Source of the DNA: Metridium senile
Lineage: Eukaryota > Cnidaria > Anthozoa > Actiniaria > Metridiidae
Length of the DNA stretch: 64,000 nucleotides
Assembly: GCA_949775045.1 (NCBI GenBank)
Contig: OX459103.1
Coordinates: 6,319,541-6,383,540 of the forward strand
Direction of reading: 5' to 3'
A program made the position numbers and the translations under genes. Numbering within the stretch: the stretch's first letter is position 1; the number at the start of each line of letters is the position of its first letter. Under the pieces are notes generated by a model, which ran no database searches, was not told where the DNA came from, and saw only the letters and a list, made by a program, of their open reading frames with translations. Of the stretch, positions 23,930-34,794 are shown one piece after another.

Positions 23930-24750
23930 ATGAAGATGATAATATATGATTATGATGATTGGAGTGATCACTGCATGGGAAGGTCAGGGTTTTTGCTGTT
24001 ATTGATTATGGTAATGATCATGATGGTTATGGTGATAATGATGATAGCGGTGATGATGATGATGATGATGGTTATGGTGATGGTTATGTTGATTATGATA
24101 ATGATGATAGCGATGATGATGGTTATGGTAATGATCATGATGGTTATGGTGATAATGATGATAGCGATGATGATGATGATGATGGTTATGTTGATTATGA
24201 TAATGATGTTAGCGGTGATGATGATGATGATGGTTATGATGATTATGATGATAGCGTTGATGATGATGATGATGATGGTTATGTTGATTATGATAATGAT
24301 GTTAGCGGTGATGATGATGATGATGGTTATGGTGATAATGATGATAGCGATGATGATGATGATGATGGTTATGTTGTTTATGATAATGATGTTAGCGGTG
24401 ATGATGATGATGATGGTTATGATGATTATGATGATAGCGTTGATGATGATCATGATGATTATGATGATATTATGATGATGATGATGATGTTAGCGGTGAT
24501 GATGATGATGATGATGATGGTTATGATAATTATGATGATAGCGTTGATGATGATCATGATGGTTATGATGATGATGATGATGATGATATTATGATTATGA
24601 TGATGATAATGATGACAGCAGTAATGATGATGATGATGGTTATGATACTTATGATGATGGTGATGATGATGATTGCGGTCATCATGATTAATGAAAATGA
24701 ATGTGGTCATGTTGGTCAATGATTCTGATGATGATGACAATGATAATGAT
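23930..24750. repeat. GAT-rich satellite with 60-130-bp higher-order units (intronic)
   Basis: Blocks such as GGTTATGTTGATTATGATAA and GATGTTAGCGGTGATGATG recur. It fills the intron between exons 3 and 4. Long frames here are by-products. Confidence 0.9.
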
Positions 24751-24857
24751 AATTATGATTGTGCATAATGATTAGATACATATTAAATATACTATTGATA
24801 ATTATAGCCCTCAATTAATAAAACCAACTCACATTGATAACTGAATCCTCTTCCTAG

Positions 24858-25079
24858 AATGAGATCGACCTGGCTATTGGGTCTAAGTTCCTTCAACTAA
24901 AAATGGCCGACGAACTTGAAAAAGCAGGAACAGCAAGAACAGTACGACGGGCCAAACTATGGCGACGATGCGCCGCAATGGCCGAAGTACTCGCCAAAGA
25001 ACAAGCTGAGGCGTTACTATGGAAACAAAAGTTCGAAAAGGCTGCCGGGATGGTTTTTGGAAATAAAAGGTTTTACTGA
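24858..25079 (+). CDS. Unrecognised gene, last exon (helical, charged C-terminus)
   Basis: A 222-nt terminal exon, acceptor TCCTCTTCCTAG|AAT, phase 0, ending in TGA after KRFY. It encodes an almost Gly/Pro-free, heptad-like helix (NEIDLAIGSKFLQLKMADEL, then RRAKLWRRCAAMAEVLAKEQ) compatible with a coiled coil or helical hairpin. The four visible exons give about 278 residues. No catalytic motif, signal peptide or membrane segment is seen, so an intracellular structural or scaffold role is possible but not shown. Confidence 0.75.
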   Translation, partial: NEIDLAIGSKFLQLKMADELEKAGTARTVRRAKLWRRCAAMAEVLAKEQAEALLWKQKFEKAAGMVFGNKRFY

Positions 25080-25383
25080 TGGAACAATCATCGCCGAAAC
25101 CAAATACCAGGGCAGTACTTCATGTAAGCGCACTATACGCGAGAAACAAAGAGCCATTAATAACGGTGTCGATAATACATGCTTACATGACGTTCTATGC
25201 CTAACTAATACCGCAACAGCAGGAACCCATTGTCACCAGCAATAATTATGACCATAAATGGTCAGTTTGTATATATGTATATTTAAATAACAGCCTCAGT
25301 TTTATAAAAAAAATATACATGAATCCGCACTGTTAAAGAGCGTTTCACATGAACCGAAATATGGCCAGCAGGAGACATCAGGT
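25080..25383 (+). other. Probable 3' UTR of the unrecognised gene
   Basis: Follows the TGA, non-repetitive. No canonical AATAAA in the first 300 bases. Confidence 0.35.
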
Positions 25384-25560
25384 TAAGCCTCATTTACACT
25401 AGGGACATAGGCAAACGCATAAGCTATATACGCAGACACAGTGGAGCATTTTCCGAATAGGTGAAAGAAAATTAAAGACAAGTGCGGCTAATGAGCAAAG
25501 CCCAACTGAGTGTGCGTATGTTGCTTATGCTTATGCTTATCTCGAGTTAACGTTTTCTCA
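25384..25560. mobile_element. Fragment of the CTGGTTTTCAC/CTTATGCTTATG MITE
   Basis: Shares AAGTGCGG, CAACTGAGT-TGCGTATGTTG and TTATCTCGAGTTAA with 25746-26117. Confidence 0.6.
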
Positions 25561-25745
25561 GACTGTCTATTTCTAGATTCATATTTCGCTTCTGTCCGCC
25601 ATGTTGGTTTTTGTTTATTAAAAAAGTAAATTTATGCATATATGACGTAGGCAAAGACATCGCAATTTGATTGGCTAAGATGGGAAATAACTTTGCGTAG
25701 AAAATGTTCTAAAATAGATGGTCTGGCAAAGCGATAACTCCTAAA

Positions 25746-26117
25746 TCCTGGTTTTCACAACAGCATAAGCGCAAGCAACATACGCAGACATCATTACATC
25801 AAATAGGTGTGATAAAATAAAAGTGCGGTCAATGACCAGTACACAACTGAGTTTGCGTATGTTGATTGCGCTTATGCATTATCTCGAGTTAAGGTTTTCT
25901 TAGGGGCTGTTTATATGAAGGCTAGTTGTCCCTGCTAGCCGGGATAACTCTTATATAGTTTTATATTCCCCAGGGGACACAAAACAATAGAGTTATCCCG
26001 GCTAGCAGGGACAACTCGCCTTCATATATACAGCCCCTGAGATTAGTTATTTTTAGCTTCGCTTTTTTACTTCATGTTGCTTGTGCTTTCGCTTATGTTG
26101 GTAGTGAAAACCAGGCT
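25746..26117. mobile_element. MITE with CTGGTTTTCAC ends, host of a nested Harbinger-like MITE
   Basis: TCCTGGTTTTCACAACAGCA at the left is mirrored by GTAGTGAAAACCAGGCT at the right, with GCATAAGCGCAAGCAA stems. The element at 25913-26037 is inserted inside it. Confidence 0.75.
25913..26037. mobile_element. Harbinger-like MITE, copy 2 (nested)
   Basis: GGGGCTGTTTATATGAAGGC ... ATATACAGCCCC, with the same stems as 13856-13989. Flanks are TTA and TGA, an imperfect target duplication. Confidence 0.8.
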
Positions 26118-26735
26118 TAAAGGAGATACTTGACATGTACGCGCCGGGTATAGAGTGCTAAAGTGTGACGTCAGTTGCCATGGATTCCGGTTCCAAACAG
26201 TAACTTTTCAGCACACATTTCTATAGAGGAACAAAAGAAATACGGTTGATCGACTTTAGTTTGGAACAAGTTTCCTTGACAACTGACAAAAAGTGACGTA
26301 TTCACTGACTCTATTGACTTCTGGGCTAACTCCTGTTCTAATTGACTGGCTAGCCTTAAATTCACGCAGGACCTCAATGGAGTTCTCTCGTGTAAATGAG
26401 GCATGTAAATCATAAGAATGTATTCAAATTACTCGTCTTATTTCAATTTGATGTATTATGATAGGATTGAAGCTATACTTACATCGACTATTCCGGAAAG
26501 CTTTCAAAGAACAATGCATTTTGAGTAGCTGTCATTTTGAAAAGTGAGCTCCCAGTTGCTAATTGCTAAATTATGTCCTGTTCATGGTTCTAAGTGCATG
26601 AGCCAGTCTGTTATAATATCAAAATATCCATACGACAGTATGATGACTAGGTGCCTACTTTTCAAGATGGCTGCCCTATTGTTAACCGGAACAGTGGATT
26701 CCTGTATTTGGAAATTAGTTTATATTTGTGAAGGG
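26118..26735. other. No gene seen
   Basis: Short frames only, no splice support. Confidence 0.45.
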
Positions 26736-26793
26736 GTGGGGGGAGGGGGGACGTGTGTGTGTGTGGGGGGGGGGGGGGGGGGGGAGGGGGGAC
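26736..26793 (+). repeat. G-run with GT repeat
   Basis: Runs of 6, 6 and about 20 G separated by short linkers and GTGTGTGTGTG. It has strong G-quadruplex potential on the plus strand. Confidence 0.85.
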
Positions 26794-26799
26794 GGACGT

Positions 26800-27092
26800 G
26801 GAGCGTGTACAGTAAAAAGTGGAGCGTGAAAAGCAAAGCGTCTTGAGTGAGCATTGCAACATAATGCGTTCAAATATAAACGCAAAGCGTCGAGCGTTGA
26901 CAGTGAAGCATGGAGCATGAAAAGCATAGCGCGCCTTGAGTAAGCATTGCAATATAGTGCAAGCAGATAAATACGAATCGTGCAGAGTGGAAAATACAAC
27001 TGTAGGAAAGCAAAAGTAAGCACCGAGGAGTGAAAAAAAGAAAATTGAAACATGGCGCGCGGAGAGTGAAACGCGAAGAGTGCAACTAAATA
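26800..27092. repeat. Degenerate tandem repeat, GGAGCGTGAAAAGCAAAGCG type
   Basis: GTGGAGCGTGAAAAGC and TTGAGTRAGCATTGCAAYAT blocks recur with a spacing of about 110 bp. Confidence 0.6.
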
Positions 27093-27402
27093 GAAAAAAA
27101 AAAAAAAGGACTTTTATCAAATATGAGGTTGACAAAAAGTATTTTGTAATAAAATTCATACTTTCAATTTTCATGATGACTTGAAATCATTTTATCTCTT
27201 TTTAATGTAAGCATTCGGATACAGATGCCGAGACATGTAGGCGAACATTTTAAAGTCGTACGTCACAATTTAGGTTACAATAAAAAAAATTAAACATAAT
27301 AGTCCTGTTTTCTCTAAATACATTCATTTCACATTGAAACAACTCAGTAATGGGCTCCTGAACAACTCTATAAAATTATTATCAACCCGTCAGAAATGTA
27401 CA

Positions 27403-28807
27403 TTTTTACTGAACGTTTCACCCAGATTAGAGCTCATCAAAATATGCTCATCTTAAATAAAGTCCATCAATGAGCCAAGTATGATAAAAAATGACGATTT
27501 TTGATGGTTTGTCTATCTTGGGCTATAACCCACCAAAATCGTCATTTTTGATCATTTATCATGGGCTATAACCAACCAAAATCGTTTTTTTATCATTTTT
27601 CATGGGCTATAACCAACCAAAATCGTCATTTTTGATCATTTTTCATGGGATATAACCCACCAAAATCGTCATTTTTGATCATTTTTCATGGGCTATAACC
27701 CACCAAAATCGTCATTTTTGATCATTTTTCATGGGCTATAACCAACCAAAATCGTCATTTTTGATCATTTTTCATGGGCTATAACCCACCAAAATCGTCA
27801 TTTTTTTCATTTTTCATGGGCTATAACCCACCAAAATCGTCATTTTTGATCATTTTTCATGGGCTATAATCCACCAAAATCGTCATTTTTGATCATTTTT
27901 CATGGGCTATAACCCACCAAAATCGTCATTTTTGATCATTTTTCATGGGCTATAACCCACCAAAATCGTCATTTTTGATCATTTTTCATGGGATATAACC
28001 CACCAAAATTGTCATTTTTGATCATTTTTCATGGGCTATAACCCACCAAAATCGTCATTTTTGATCATTTTTCATGGGCTATAACCCACCAAAATCGTCA
28101 TTTTTGATCATTTTTCATGGGATATAACCCACCAAAATTGTCATTTTTGATCATTTTTCATGGGCTATAACCCACCAAAATCGTCATTTTTGATCATTTT
28201 TCATGGGCTATAACCCACCAAAATCGTCATTTTTGATCATTTTTCATGGGCTATAACCAACCAAAATCGTCATTTTTGATCATTTTTCATGGGCTATAAC
28301 CCACCAAAATCGTCATTTTTGATCATTTTTCATGGGCTATAACCAACCAAAATCGTCATTTTTGATCATTTTTCATGGGCTATAACCAACCAAAATCGTC
28401 ATTTTTGATCATTTTTCATGGGATATAACCCACCAAAATCGTCATTTTTGATCATTTTTCATGGGCTATAACCCACCAAAATCGTCATTTTTGATCATTT
28501 TTCATGGGCTATAACCCACCAAAATCGTCATTTTTGATCATTTTTCATGGGCTATAACCAACCAAAATCGTCATTTTTGATCATTTTTCATGGGCTATAA
28601 CCCACCAAAATCGTCATTTTTGATCATTTTTCATGGGCTATAACCCACTAAAATCGTCATTTTTGATCATTTTTCATGGGCTATAACCCACCAAAATCGT
28701 CATTTTTGATCATTTTTCATGGGCTATAACCAACCAAAATCGTCATTTTTGATCATTTTTCATGGGCTATAACCAACCAAAAATCTGGGTGAAACGTTCA
28801 GTAAAAA
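27403..28807. mobile_element. 43-bp minisatellite enclosed by 26-bp inverted repeats
   Basis: TTTTTACTGAACGTTTCACC (start of the 27403-27428 repeat) is perfectly mirrored at 28782-28807. Between them are about 29 copies of a 43-bp unit (27520-28778) with CATGGGCTATAACCCACC and AAAATCGTCATTTTTGATC. Copies alternate between AACCCACC and AACCAACC. A transposon-borne satellite is inferred. Confidence 0.75.
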
Positions 28808-29345
28808 AAATCGACGTGAAACATTCAGTAAAAAATCTGGGTGAAAACGTTCAATAAAAAAATCGACTTGAAACGTTCAGTCGAAAATCTAGGTGAAACG
28901 TCAGTAAAAAAATCTGGGTGAAACGTCTATAAAAAAAATCGACGTGAAACGTTCAGTAAAAAACCTGGGTGAAACGTCAGTAAAAAAATCGACGTGAAAC
29001 GTTCGGTAAAAAATCTGGTTGAAACGTTCTATAAAAAAAATCGACGTGAAACGTTCTATAAAAAAAATCGACGTGAAACGTTCTATAAAAAAAAATCGAC
29101 GTGAAACGTTTCAGTACAAAATCTTGGTGAAAAGTTCAATAAAAAAAATCGACGTGAAACGTTCAGTAAAGAATCTGGGTGAAACAAAATCGACGTGAAA
29201 CGTTCAGTAAAAAATCTGGGTGAAACGTTCAATAAAAAGAATATCGACGTGAAACGTTCAGTAAGAATCTGGGTGAAACGTTCAATTTATTTACGTTTCA
29301 CCCAGATTTTTTACTGAATGTTTCACGTTTCACGTTCAATTTCAC
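28808..29345. repeat. Tandem copies of the terminal repeat
   Basis: About 20 degenerate 22-27-bp units, AATCTGGGTGAAACGTTCAG and AATCGACGTGAAACGTTCAG alternating. An inverted stretch closes it at 29285-29340. Confidence 0.85.
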
Positions 29346-29727
29346 GTCGTCGTTTTTTTACTGAAACAAATCTGGGTGAATCGTTCATATTAATACTATA
29401 TAGTCCATCAAAAATATACGTAAAATTTGATAATCATTTAAAGGTTTAATTTCAAGAAATTATTTGATTGAATAGTTTTTTAAATGATTTAACCTTAGAT
29501 TTGAACAATGTCGTGACAAATAACAAATATCAATTTTTATTTAAATATTTAATATATTATAATTTAATATTTAAATATTATTATTATTATTATTTAAATA
29601 TAACGATGTAGTTGATATTCTGCGTAAGTTCTTCGGCCTGCATCAATCCCATTTTAGCCCGAGAGATCTATATTGCAGATACACCTAACTGAAAATGGTT
29701 GTCGTGTACGAAACGTATAGATGATAT
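29346..29727. other. AT-rich, nothing identified
   Basis: A palindromic TATTTAAATA/ATT patch near 29540-29600. Confidence 0.4.
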
Positions 29728-30023
29728 ATACCTATTTCAAAAATCGTTGTCGCATCCGAAGCTACAGTCCACACTCTGAAGCTTGCAAAGGATGTCGGTA
29801 ATATGAACAGAATTTGTTATTTATTTCACGGTTTTTAAAGAAATATTTGTTTCATCATCCACCACTGCAGCAAATTGATATGTTCATATAACACAAACAC
29901 CTACAACCAAAATATGCTATGAATAAATTGATAACAAGAAAAGAAATACCGACAGTTTTTGCAGGCTTCAGAGTGTGGACTGAAGCTTTGATTGCGACAA
30001 CCATTTTTGAAATAGGTGTATAG
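29728..30023. mobile_element. Foldback with CTATTTCAAAAATSGTTGTCG ends
   Basis: Left arm 29728-29798 (CCTATTTCAAAAATCGTTGT ... CCACACTCTGAAGC) is mirrored at 29948-30023 (GCTTCAGAGTGTGGACTGAA ... TTTTTGAAATAGG). It shares its tip with elements at 32045, 48590 and 52901. Confidence 0.8.
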
Positions 30024-30024
30024 A

Positions 30025-30245
30025 CGTAGATTATAGATCGTAGATCATAGATCGAGAATGAAATGGTGGAAGGGATTTTAATAAACAATACAATTTCAAT
30101 ACCACTTCAACAGTCTCGGTCTCCACGTTGAATTCGCCAGCATGGTTCTTAAGGACAAGTCTCATGCATACTATTAACTAAAATCCCATTCACCACTTCA
30201 GTCTATGTTTCTATGATTTACGATCTATGATCTATGATCTACATT
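30025..30245. mobile_element. Adjacent foldback with TAGATCATAGATCG stem
   Basis: GTAGATTATAGATCGTAGAT ... GGTGGAAGGGATTTTA is mirrored by TAAAATCCCATTCACCACTT ... TACGATCTATGATCTATGAT. Confidence 0.75.
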
Positions 30246-30471
30246 TCGAACACACCGACATTTGTTCATTTAGGTGTAAATAGAATGATAATCTGTAGTT
30301 TATTTTAACTTAACTCAGAGTCAAAATGAGTTGAGACAATCTTGGTTGCTGTGCACGCATCAATACGAAATGGCTATAAGACATATTTAATTATTCCCTT
30401 CCCTTCCCCCGTGCGTCCTCTCGCTCGCTGTCTATCCCACTTACTATTTTAAACCGCCAGTGCACAGTACC

Positions 30472-30658
30472 CGAGTTGCGTGTTATCTAACACCGCTGTT
30501 CTGTTTGTACAATAGGCGCATTTGTACAGGAATAACCATGATTCAGAAAAAAAATTTCTATGTTTTGCTTGGAATTTGTGAATATTTTTACAACAAATCG
30601 AGGCTTAGCCTATGCAAATGCGCCTTTTGTCAAATAGTACAGCGGTGATAGATAACAT
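30472..30658. mobile_element. Foldback with TGTTATCTAACACCGCTG stem
   Basis: The left arm ends CAATAGGCGCATTTG, mirrored by CAAATGCGCCTTTTG ... CAGCGGTGATAGATAACAT. Confidence 0.75.
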
Positions 30659-30944
30659 GAAACTGGAGTAATTTCTCAACAATTTTGACTCAAACACTAA
30701 GTTGCATTGCATATGCAACTAGTTTAAAATTAAGACGATTAATGTATTTCTTTGAATTCGGCGATTTAAAAGTTTTACACAAATGTTAGGATAGTGTGGG
30801 TCAAAACAATAGTGTTTTTGAGTAATTAATCCATGATAAAATTAATGTAAATTATAGATATTTGTATTGTTTCGAAATTTGACGTCAATTGTTGTAACTT
30901 TTGAGTTTTAAATTATCATGAACGTTTACAGCTGTTTCCTAAAG

Positions 30945-31195
30945 GTTGAAACTGAATAGTCCATTCCAAGACCGAAATGCATTATTGATCGTCGACTGTG
31001 TAATTATAAACTTTAAATAAATCGTTAAATAGAAATGGTTTGCTTTGTATGTGGATCTGATATACTACTGTTGTATTAAGTATGCACTGAAATAAATAAA
31101 TTCAAACTCTATAATTGTGCTTTCAAATTGCAATGCATTTTGGTCTTAAAATAATGCACTATTCGGTTTTCAGTATTCACCGGTCAACTTTTTTT
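30945..31195. mobile_element. Foldback with ATAGTCCATTCCAAGACCGA end
   Basis: GAAACTGAATAGTCCATTCC ... GAAATGCATTATT is partly mirrored by CAATGCATTTTGGTCTTAAA ... ACTATTCGGTTTTCAGT. Similar ends lie near 61800-61850 and 63190-63240. Confidence 0.55.
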
Positions 31196-31370
31196 AAATT
31201 GCTGTAAATAATAACCACAGTTTTAAATAGCTTATTTAAAAAAATAGATTTTCGCTTTACTTGCCAATATCCGTGTATTCATACAGCCCCCAAACATGGA
31301 TATCAACATTAAAACGGACCAATATTATTTTAAAGTTGTAAATCTCCCCCTAGGGGAGCCCAGTCCAAAT

Positions 31371-31795
31371 AGGGCGGGGATGTTCGTCGTACTTTTCACG
31401 GTTTGATTTGGTGCTATTTGAAGGGAATAGTACCTTTCACAATTCCCTAGCTGCGCCATCTTGAAAGGTAGCTTGGCCTTTGCATCGAGGCGAGACGAAC
31501 GCTGAGCTTGCAGGGATAGATACCTTTTAAAACCTCGCGTGACAATTATTCACGTGTCTCTATCATTGCAAGCTAAACGTTCGTCTCGCTTCGATTAAAA
31601 GGCCCGGCTACATTTCAAGATGGCGCAGGGAACTGTGAAGGAGACTTTTAATCACTAATCTCATAGTATTAGCAGAGAGAAGGCTTTAAACGCTTAGAGC
31701 GTTTGCGAGTACTTCAGATGTCGGAGTTGCTTTTATATGCGGTAGCTTTTTAAGCGTTTTCATAATAATTAAACGACGAACATGCCCGCCCGTAA
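31371..31795. mobile_element. Element with GGGCGGGGATGTTCGTCGT ends, host of FB-A copy 2
   Basis: The right end is ACGACGAACATGCCCGCCC. These ends resemble the GATGCTCGTCG tips of 58651-58906. It contains the nested FB-A copy. Confidence 0.65.
31433..31641. mobile_element. Foldback family FB-A, copy 2 (nested)
   Basis: CCTTTCACAATTCCCTAGCT ... GAGGCGAGACGAACGCTGAG is mirrored by ACGTTCGTCTCGCTTCGATT ... GGCGCAGGGAACTGTGAAGG. Confidence 0.85.
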
Positions 31796-32044
31796 TTCAA
31801 TATATTGTCCCAACCCCGGGTTATTTTTAACCATTAGATGTATTAACTACCATTAATTATTAATTAATTATTAACAATCTACAATCGTACGCTTTGCCAT
31901 AAATACAAGATAGTCTGCCTTAATAGTAGTAACTCATTAAAAGTCACTAAATAAGAAATATTACAGTAGTATTTTCATTTCATGGATATAGTCTTTGAGC
32001 TGTATCCTATAGAACCAAGTAACTTTCATTTCCGACAAGCGATG

Positions 32045-32305
32045 TGTGTATACACCTATTTCAATAATGTTGATCGTCTGGAATGGTTGGTCCGAGACCG
32101 AAAGGAATTGTGGGAACTCATTGAGTTGCAAATATACTATTATAATCCCGCTTTAATTGAATTTTAATGCTTATTTCTGAAACACTGTTATCTTTAATTC
32201 AGCACCATTCAAGCGTGATTAAAACAATACATTTGGAATCTAATGAACTCCCACAATTCCTATCGGTCTCACATCAACCATTTCCAGATGATCAACGTTT
32301 ATTAA
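32045..32305. mobile_element. Foldback with TACACCTATTTCAATAATGT tip
   Basis: GTTGATCGTCTGGAATGGTT ... GGAATTGTGGGAACTCATTG is mirrored by AATGAACTCCCACAATTCCT ... AACCATTTCCAGATGATCAA. Confidence 0.75.
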
Positions 32306-32489
32306 AACGGTAATCTACCCAACCACCAAGAGCCGCTTCGCAGCTTATGTGTCAAAGCGTTTTGTAACGGTTGTAGATTGCAGAAAAATATCATTATTTA
32401 GTTTTAGATGCACAATGCTATTTTCATTTTTACTGGACACTCATGCAAAATTGCAAAGTAACAATCCTTTACACAGTTCAGTGAGCACC

Positions 32490-32592
32490 AATAATAGTTC
32501 CAAGTCGAGGTTCGAGTTGCCACACATAGCAAAACTATAATTTATCATGCGCAGCAACTACAACCTCGAACTATATTATTCGTGGAACTGTT
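32490..32592. mobile_element. Small imperfect foldback
   Basis: AATAGTTCCAAGTCGAGGTT ... AGTTGCCAC paired with CAGCAACTACAACCTCGAAC ... GTGGAACTGTT. Confidence 0.55.
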
Positions 32593-32839
32593 ATCAAGAT
32601 CAAATCGTGAGTGATGTGCCTATTTTTGTGGTATCGCAAGCAGCGTCGCTCGAAAAGCCACATAGCACGATCGTATGTTCTATTTGCGGTTTCGAATGAA
32701 GCATCTAGTAAAAAAATCGAGCATTGCAAATTTAATTTAAGCATTACATTTTTACGAATTACAAGAAATTTAACCTTATGACGTCATAATAGCATTGCTG
32801 TGAAAATTCTTTTTATTATTTAATAATTTAACTACTCAA

Positions 32840-32962
32840 TTAATAGCCGTTATTATAGTTATGCAAATATGTTTAAACAATATGGATTCATGTCACGGCT
32901 CTCGAGCAAAAGCAAAAACTCTAAAGCGGCCTCGACATGAACCCAATGTTTAAAAAATTAGC
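32840..32962. mobile_element. Foldback, TAATAGCCGTTATTATAG end
   Basis: ATGGATTCATGTCACGGCTC paired with GCGGCCTCGACATGAACCCA. It is the same family as 18913-19035. Confidence 0.6.
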
Positions 32963-32987
32963 ATAAACTGTAATGACTGCTTTTGAT

Positions 32988-33232
32988 TGTCCAATACCAA
33001 AACGAGTAAAGGACTGGGTACTAGTGTCCCTTATTAATGTAATGAAAAAATGAACCTCATAATATAAAAGAGCAGATCAAGGTATGTAAGATTCCCAAGA
33101 TTTTGTGGTTTTGGTTGGATATTGTGCGAGTTACAGCCATTCAAAACTGCTCAAAATTACATGGAATTTTCCTTAATTACATCAATTAGACAAACTAGTA
33201 CCCAGTCCTGTACTCGATTTGGTATTGGCCAA
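32988..33232. mobile_element. Foldback, CCAATACCAAAACGAGTAAA end
   Basis: GGACTGGGTACTAGT at the left arm tip is mirrored by ACTAGTACCCAGTCC, continuing to GATTTGGTATTGGCCA at the right. Confidence 0.75.
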
Positions 33233-33463
33233 TTCAGTAACATTTATTTTATCTTAGGCATGTCAAAGCAGCCGCCACAAGTTTCACCACTAATCAAATC
33301 GGGCATTTTACTTTTAATATATAGCTTCTCTTGAAAATCCGAATATTTGTTAAGCCATTAGATTATTGTACCATTTTACTTCGTTTGTTTTTATAGATAC
33401 CAACTTTAACCGACTTAGCTTAATTAAGGAAGTGTGATTTTCCCGCTAGTTATTATTGTACAT

Positions 33464-33469
33464 TTTATT
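33464..33469 (-). promoter_or_regulatory. Candidate poly(A) signal of the convertase gene
   Basis: AATAAA on the minus strand about 280 bases past the convertase stop codon. It is the first canonical hexamer I see downstream. If it is used, the 3' UTR contains the whole foldback element at 33528-33701. AATAAA is frequent by chance in AT-rich DNA. Confidence 0.4.
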
Positions 33470-33527
33470 TTTAATGTTTGATAGAAAGCATCTACGTAGC
33501 CTTATTGTCATTTCGAAACGAATACCC

Positions 33528-33701
33528 CCCTTTACAATTCCCTGCGCCATCTTGAAAGGTAGCCGGGCCTTTGAATCGAAGCAAGACGAACGTTGAGATC
33601 GCAATCATAGAGACACGTAAATAATTGTCCTGCAGGCTCAACGTTCGTCTCCCTTCAAAGGCGCGGCTACCATTCAAGATGGCGCAGGGAACTGTGAAGG
33701 G
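33528..33701. mobile_element. Foldback family FB-A, copy 3, in the convertase 3' UTR region
   Basis: CCTTTACAATTCCCTGCGCC ... AAGCAAGACGAACGTTGAG is mirrored by CTCAACGTTCGTCTCCCTTC ... GGCGCAGGGAACTGTGAAGG. It starts 49 bases after the convertase stop codon. Confidence 0.85.
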
Positions 33702-33749
33702 AACTATTTTGACAGGAATGGCATCATGACGTCACAAGTGAATTATAAC

Positions 33750-34645
33750 TTATTCCCCTGTACCGTATTGGACAACAGCCCAAGATTCCAGCTCCCCAAG
33801 CACATTACTACGAATATCAAAAATATTATAGTTTTCATCCTCTTCTCTGGCATAATCCCTCCTTCCTTCCTCCTCGCTTTCATCTTGTTCAGTTTCATCT
33901 TCCAATTCAATCTCATGGCGGAATGGCATTTTGTAGGGTTCGTCTTGTTCTGGTACTTCTGGGGCACTTCTCTCTTGGAATTCACCTTCGTCAAAGTCCC
34001 TAGACCTTGCCATCCTCTTTGCTGTGATTTTGCTATTGTCCCGGATGGTTAGAGTCCAGACTCCTTCAGGATTCTCACCCCAGAATTGGACGGACATGAA
34101 TGGCCAGTTTTTTATTCCATCTTTGGATTCATCATGTGGTCGGATTGAAAGCAGATTGCTGTTCGTTTTAGAAGGCGATTTGATGGCAATACTCAAAACC
34201 CCGCGTTGTCGATGTCTGAGGGTCATCACAACCTGAATGTGCTCCAACTTGGTGATGTGGTTTGCAGTTCCCTTGCAGCCATCGGACTTGAGCGTCAAAG
34301 TGATTTGTCCATCTCTTTTAAGAGGCTCCTTTCGTGTTATCTCTCCCTGGACGGTGCAATTCCTCTGTGGTGGGACCGTTTTCCACTTCTTTGCTGCCTT
34401 GATCAGAGCTGGAGCATAAAGCAGGCCAAACCCGAACTGTGAGCTGACATCGAATCCTGCTGCGTTAGTCTTCCATAGACCCTTGACTTTATCCAAGTCG
34501 TCCCTTTTCGCTGTTTTTGTGATGAGATGTTGTAGATCCCGCCATGTAAGGTCCTTGTTGGCTTGTAGTACGAGTGCAAAGACGCCTACTGCTAGTGGAG
34601 CGGCTGCTGAGGTACCGCCAAAATGCTCAACACAGCCATCTACAC
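33750..34645 (-). CDS. Proprotein convertase, exon 3: catalytic Ser, P domain with acidic insertion, C-terminus
   Basis: Last coding exon, 896 nt, acceptor TAAATTACAG|GT, coding residues 399-696 and ending in TAA. It carries the nucleophile in GGTSAAAP (S411) and LTWRDLQHL. The P domain runs from about 489, with the landmarks CTVQGEIT, HITKLEHIQ, RGVLSIAIKSPS and GVWTLTIRD. The terminal P-domain strand (SWAVVQYGTGE) is separated from WTLTIRD by residues about 604-677. That segment is rich in Glu and Asp and carries basic clusters (KRMARSR, GRR). Relatives normally have a short loop there. The protein stops right after the P domain, with no Cys-rich region or transmembrane helix, so a soluble secreted or granule enzyme is inferred. 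Summed exon lengths are 2091 nt, exactly 697 codons. Confidence 0.94.
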
Positions 34646-34794
34646 CTGTAATTTACAATATGGTTTGATATATTACTATATAACATACAATGTTTTAAGG
34701 TATACCTTTGCGGGGTGTCAATAAAAAAATCATTAGCTCGTCAGATTAAATATTATTTCGAAGATTTACACGTCATTTTAAAGGGAAATAACCA

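Noticed and set aside
23927..24740. Met/Ile-rich or His-rich protein
   Set aside because: Translation of the GAT satellite in an intron.
33726..34668. Plus-strand open frames opposite the convertase exon
   Set aside because: Antisense shadows. The minus frame has clear P-domain and catalytic homology and correct splice phases.
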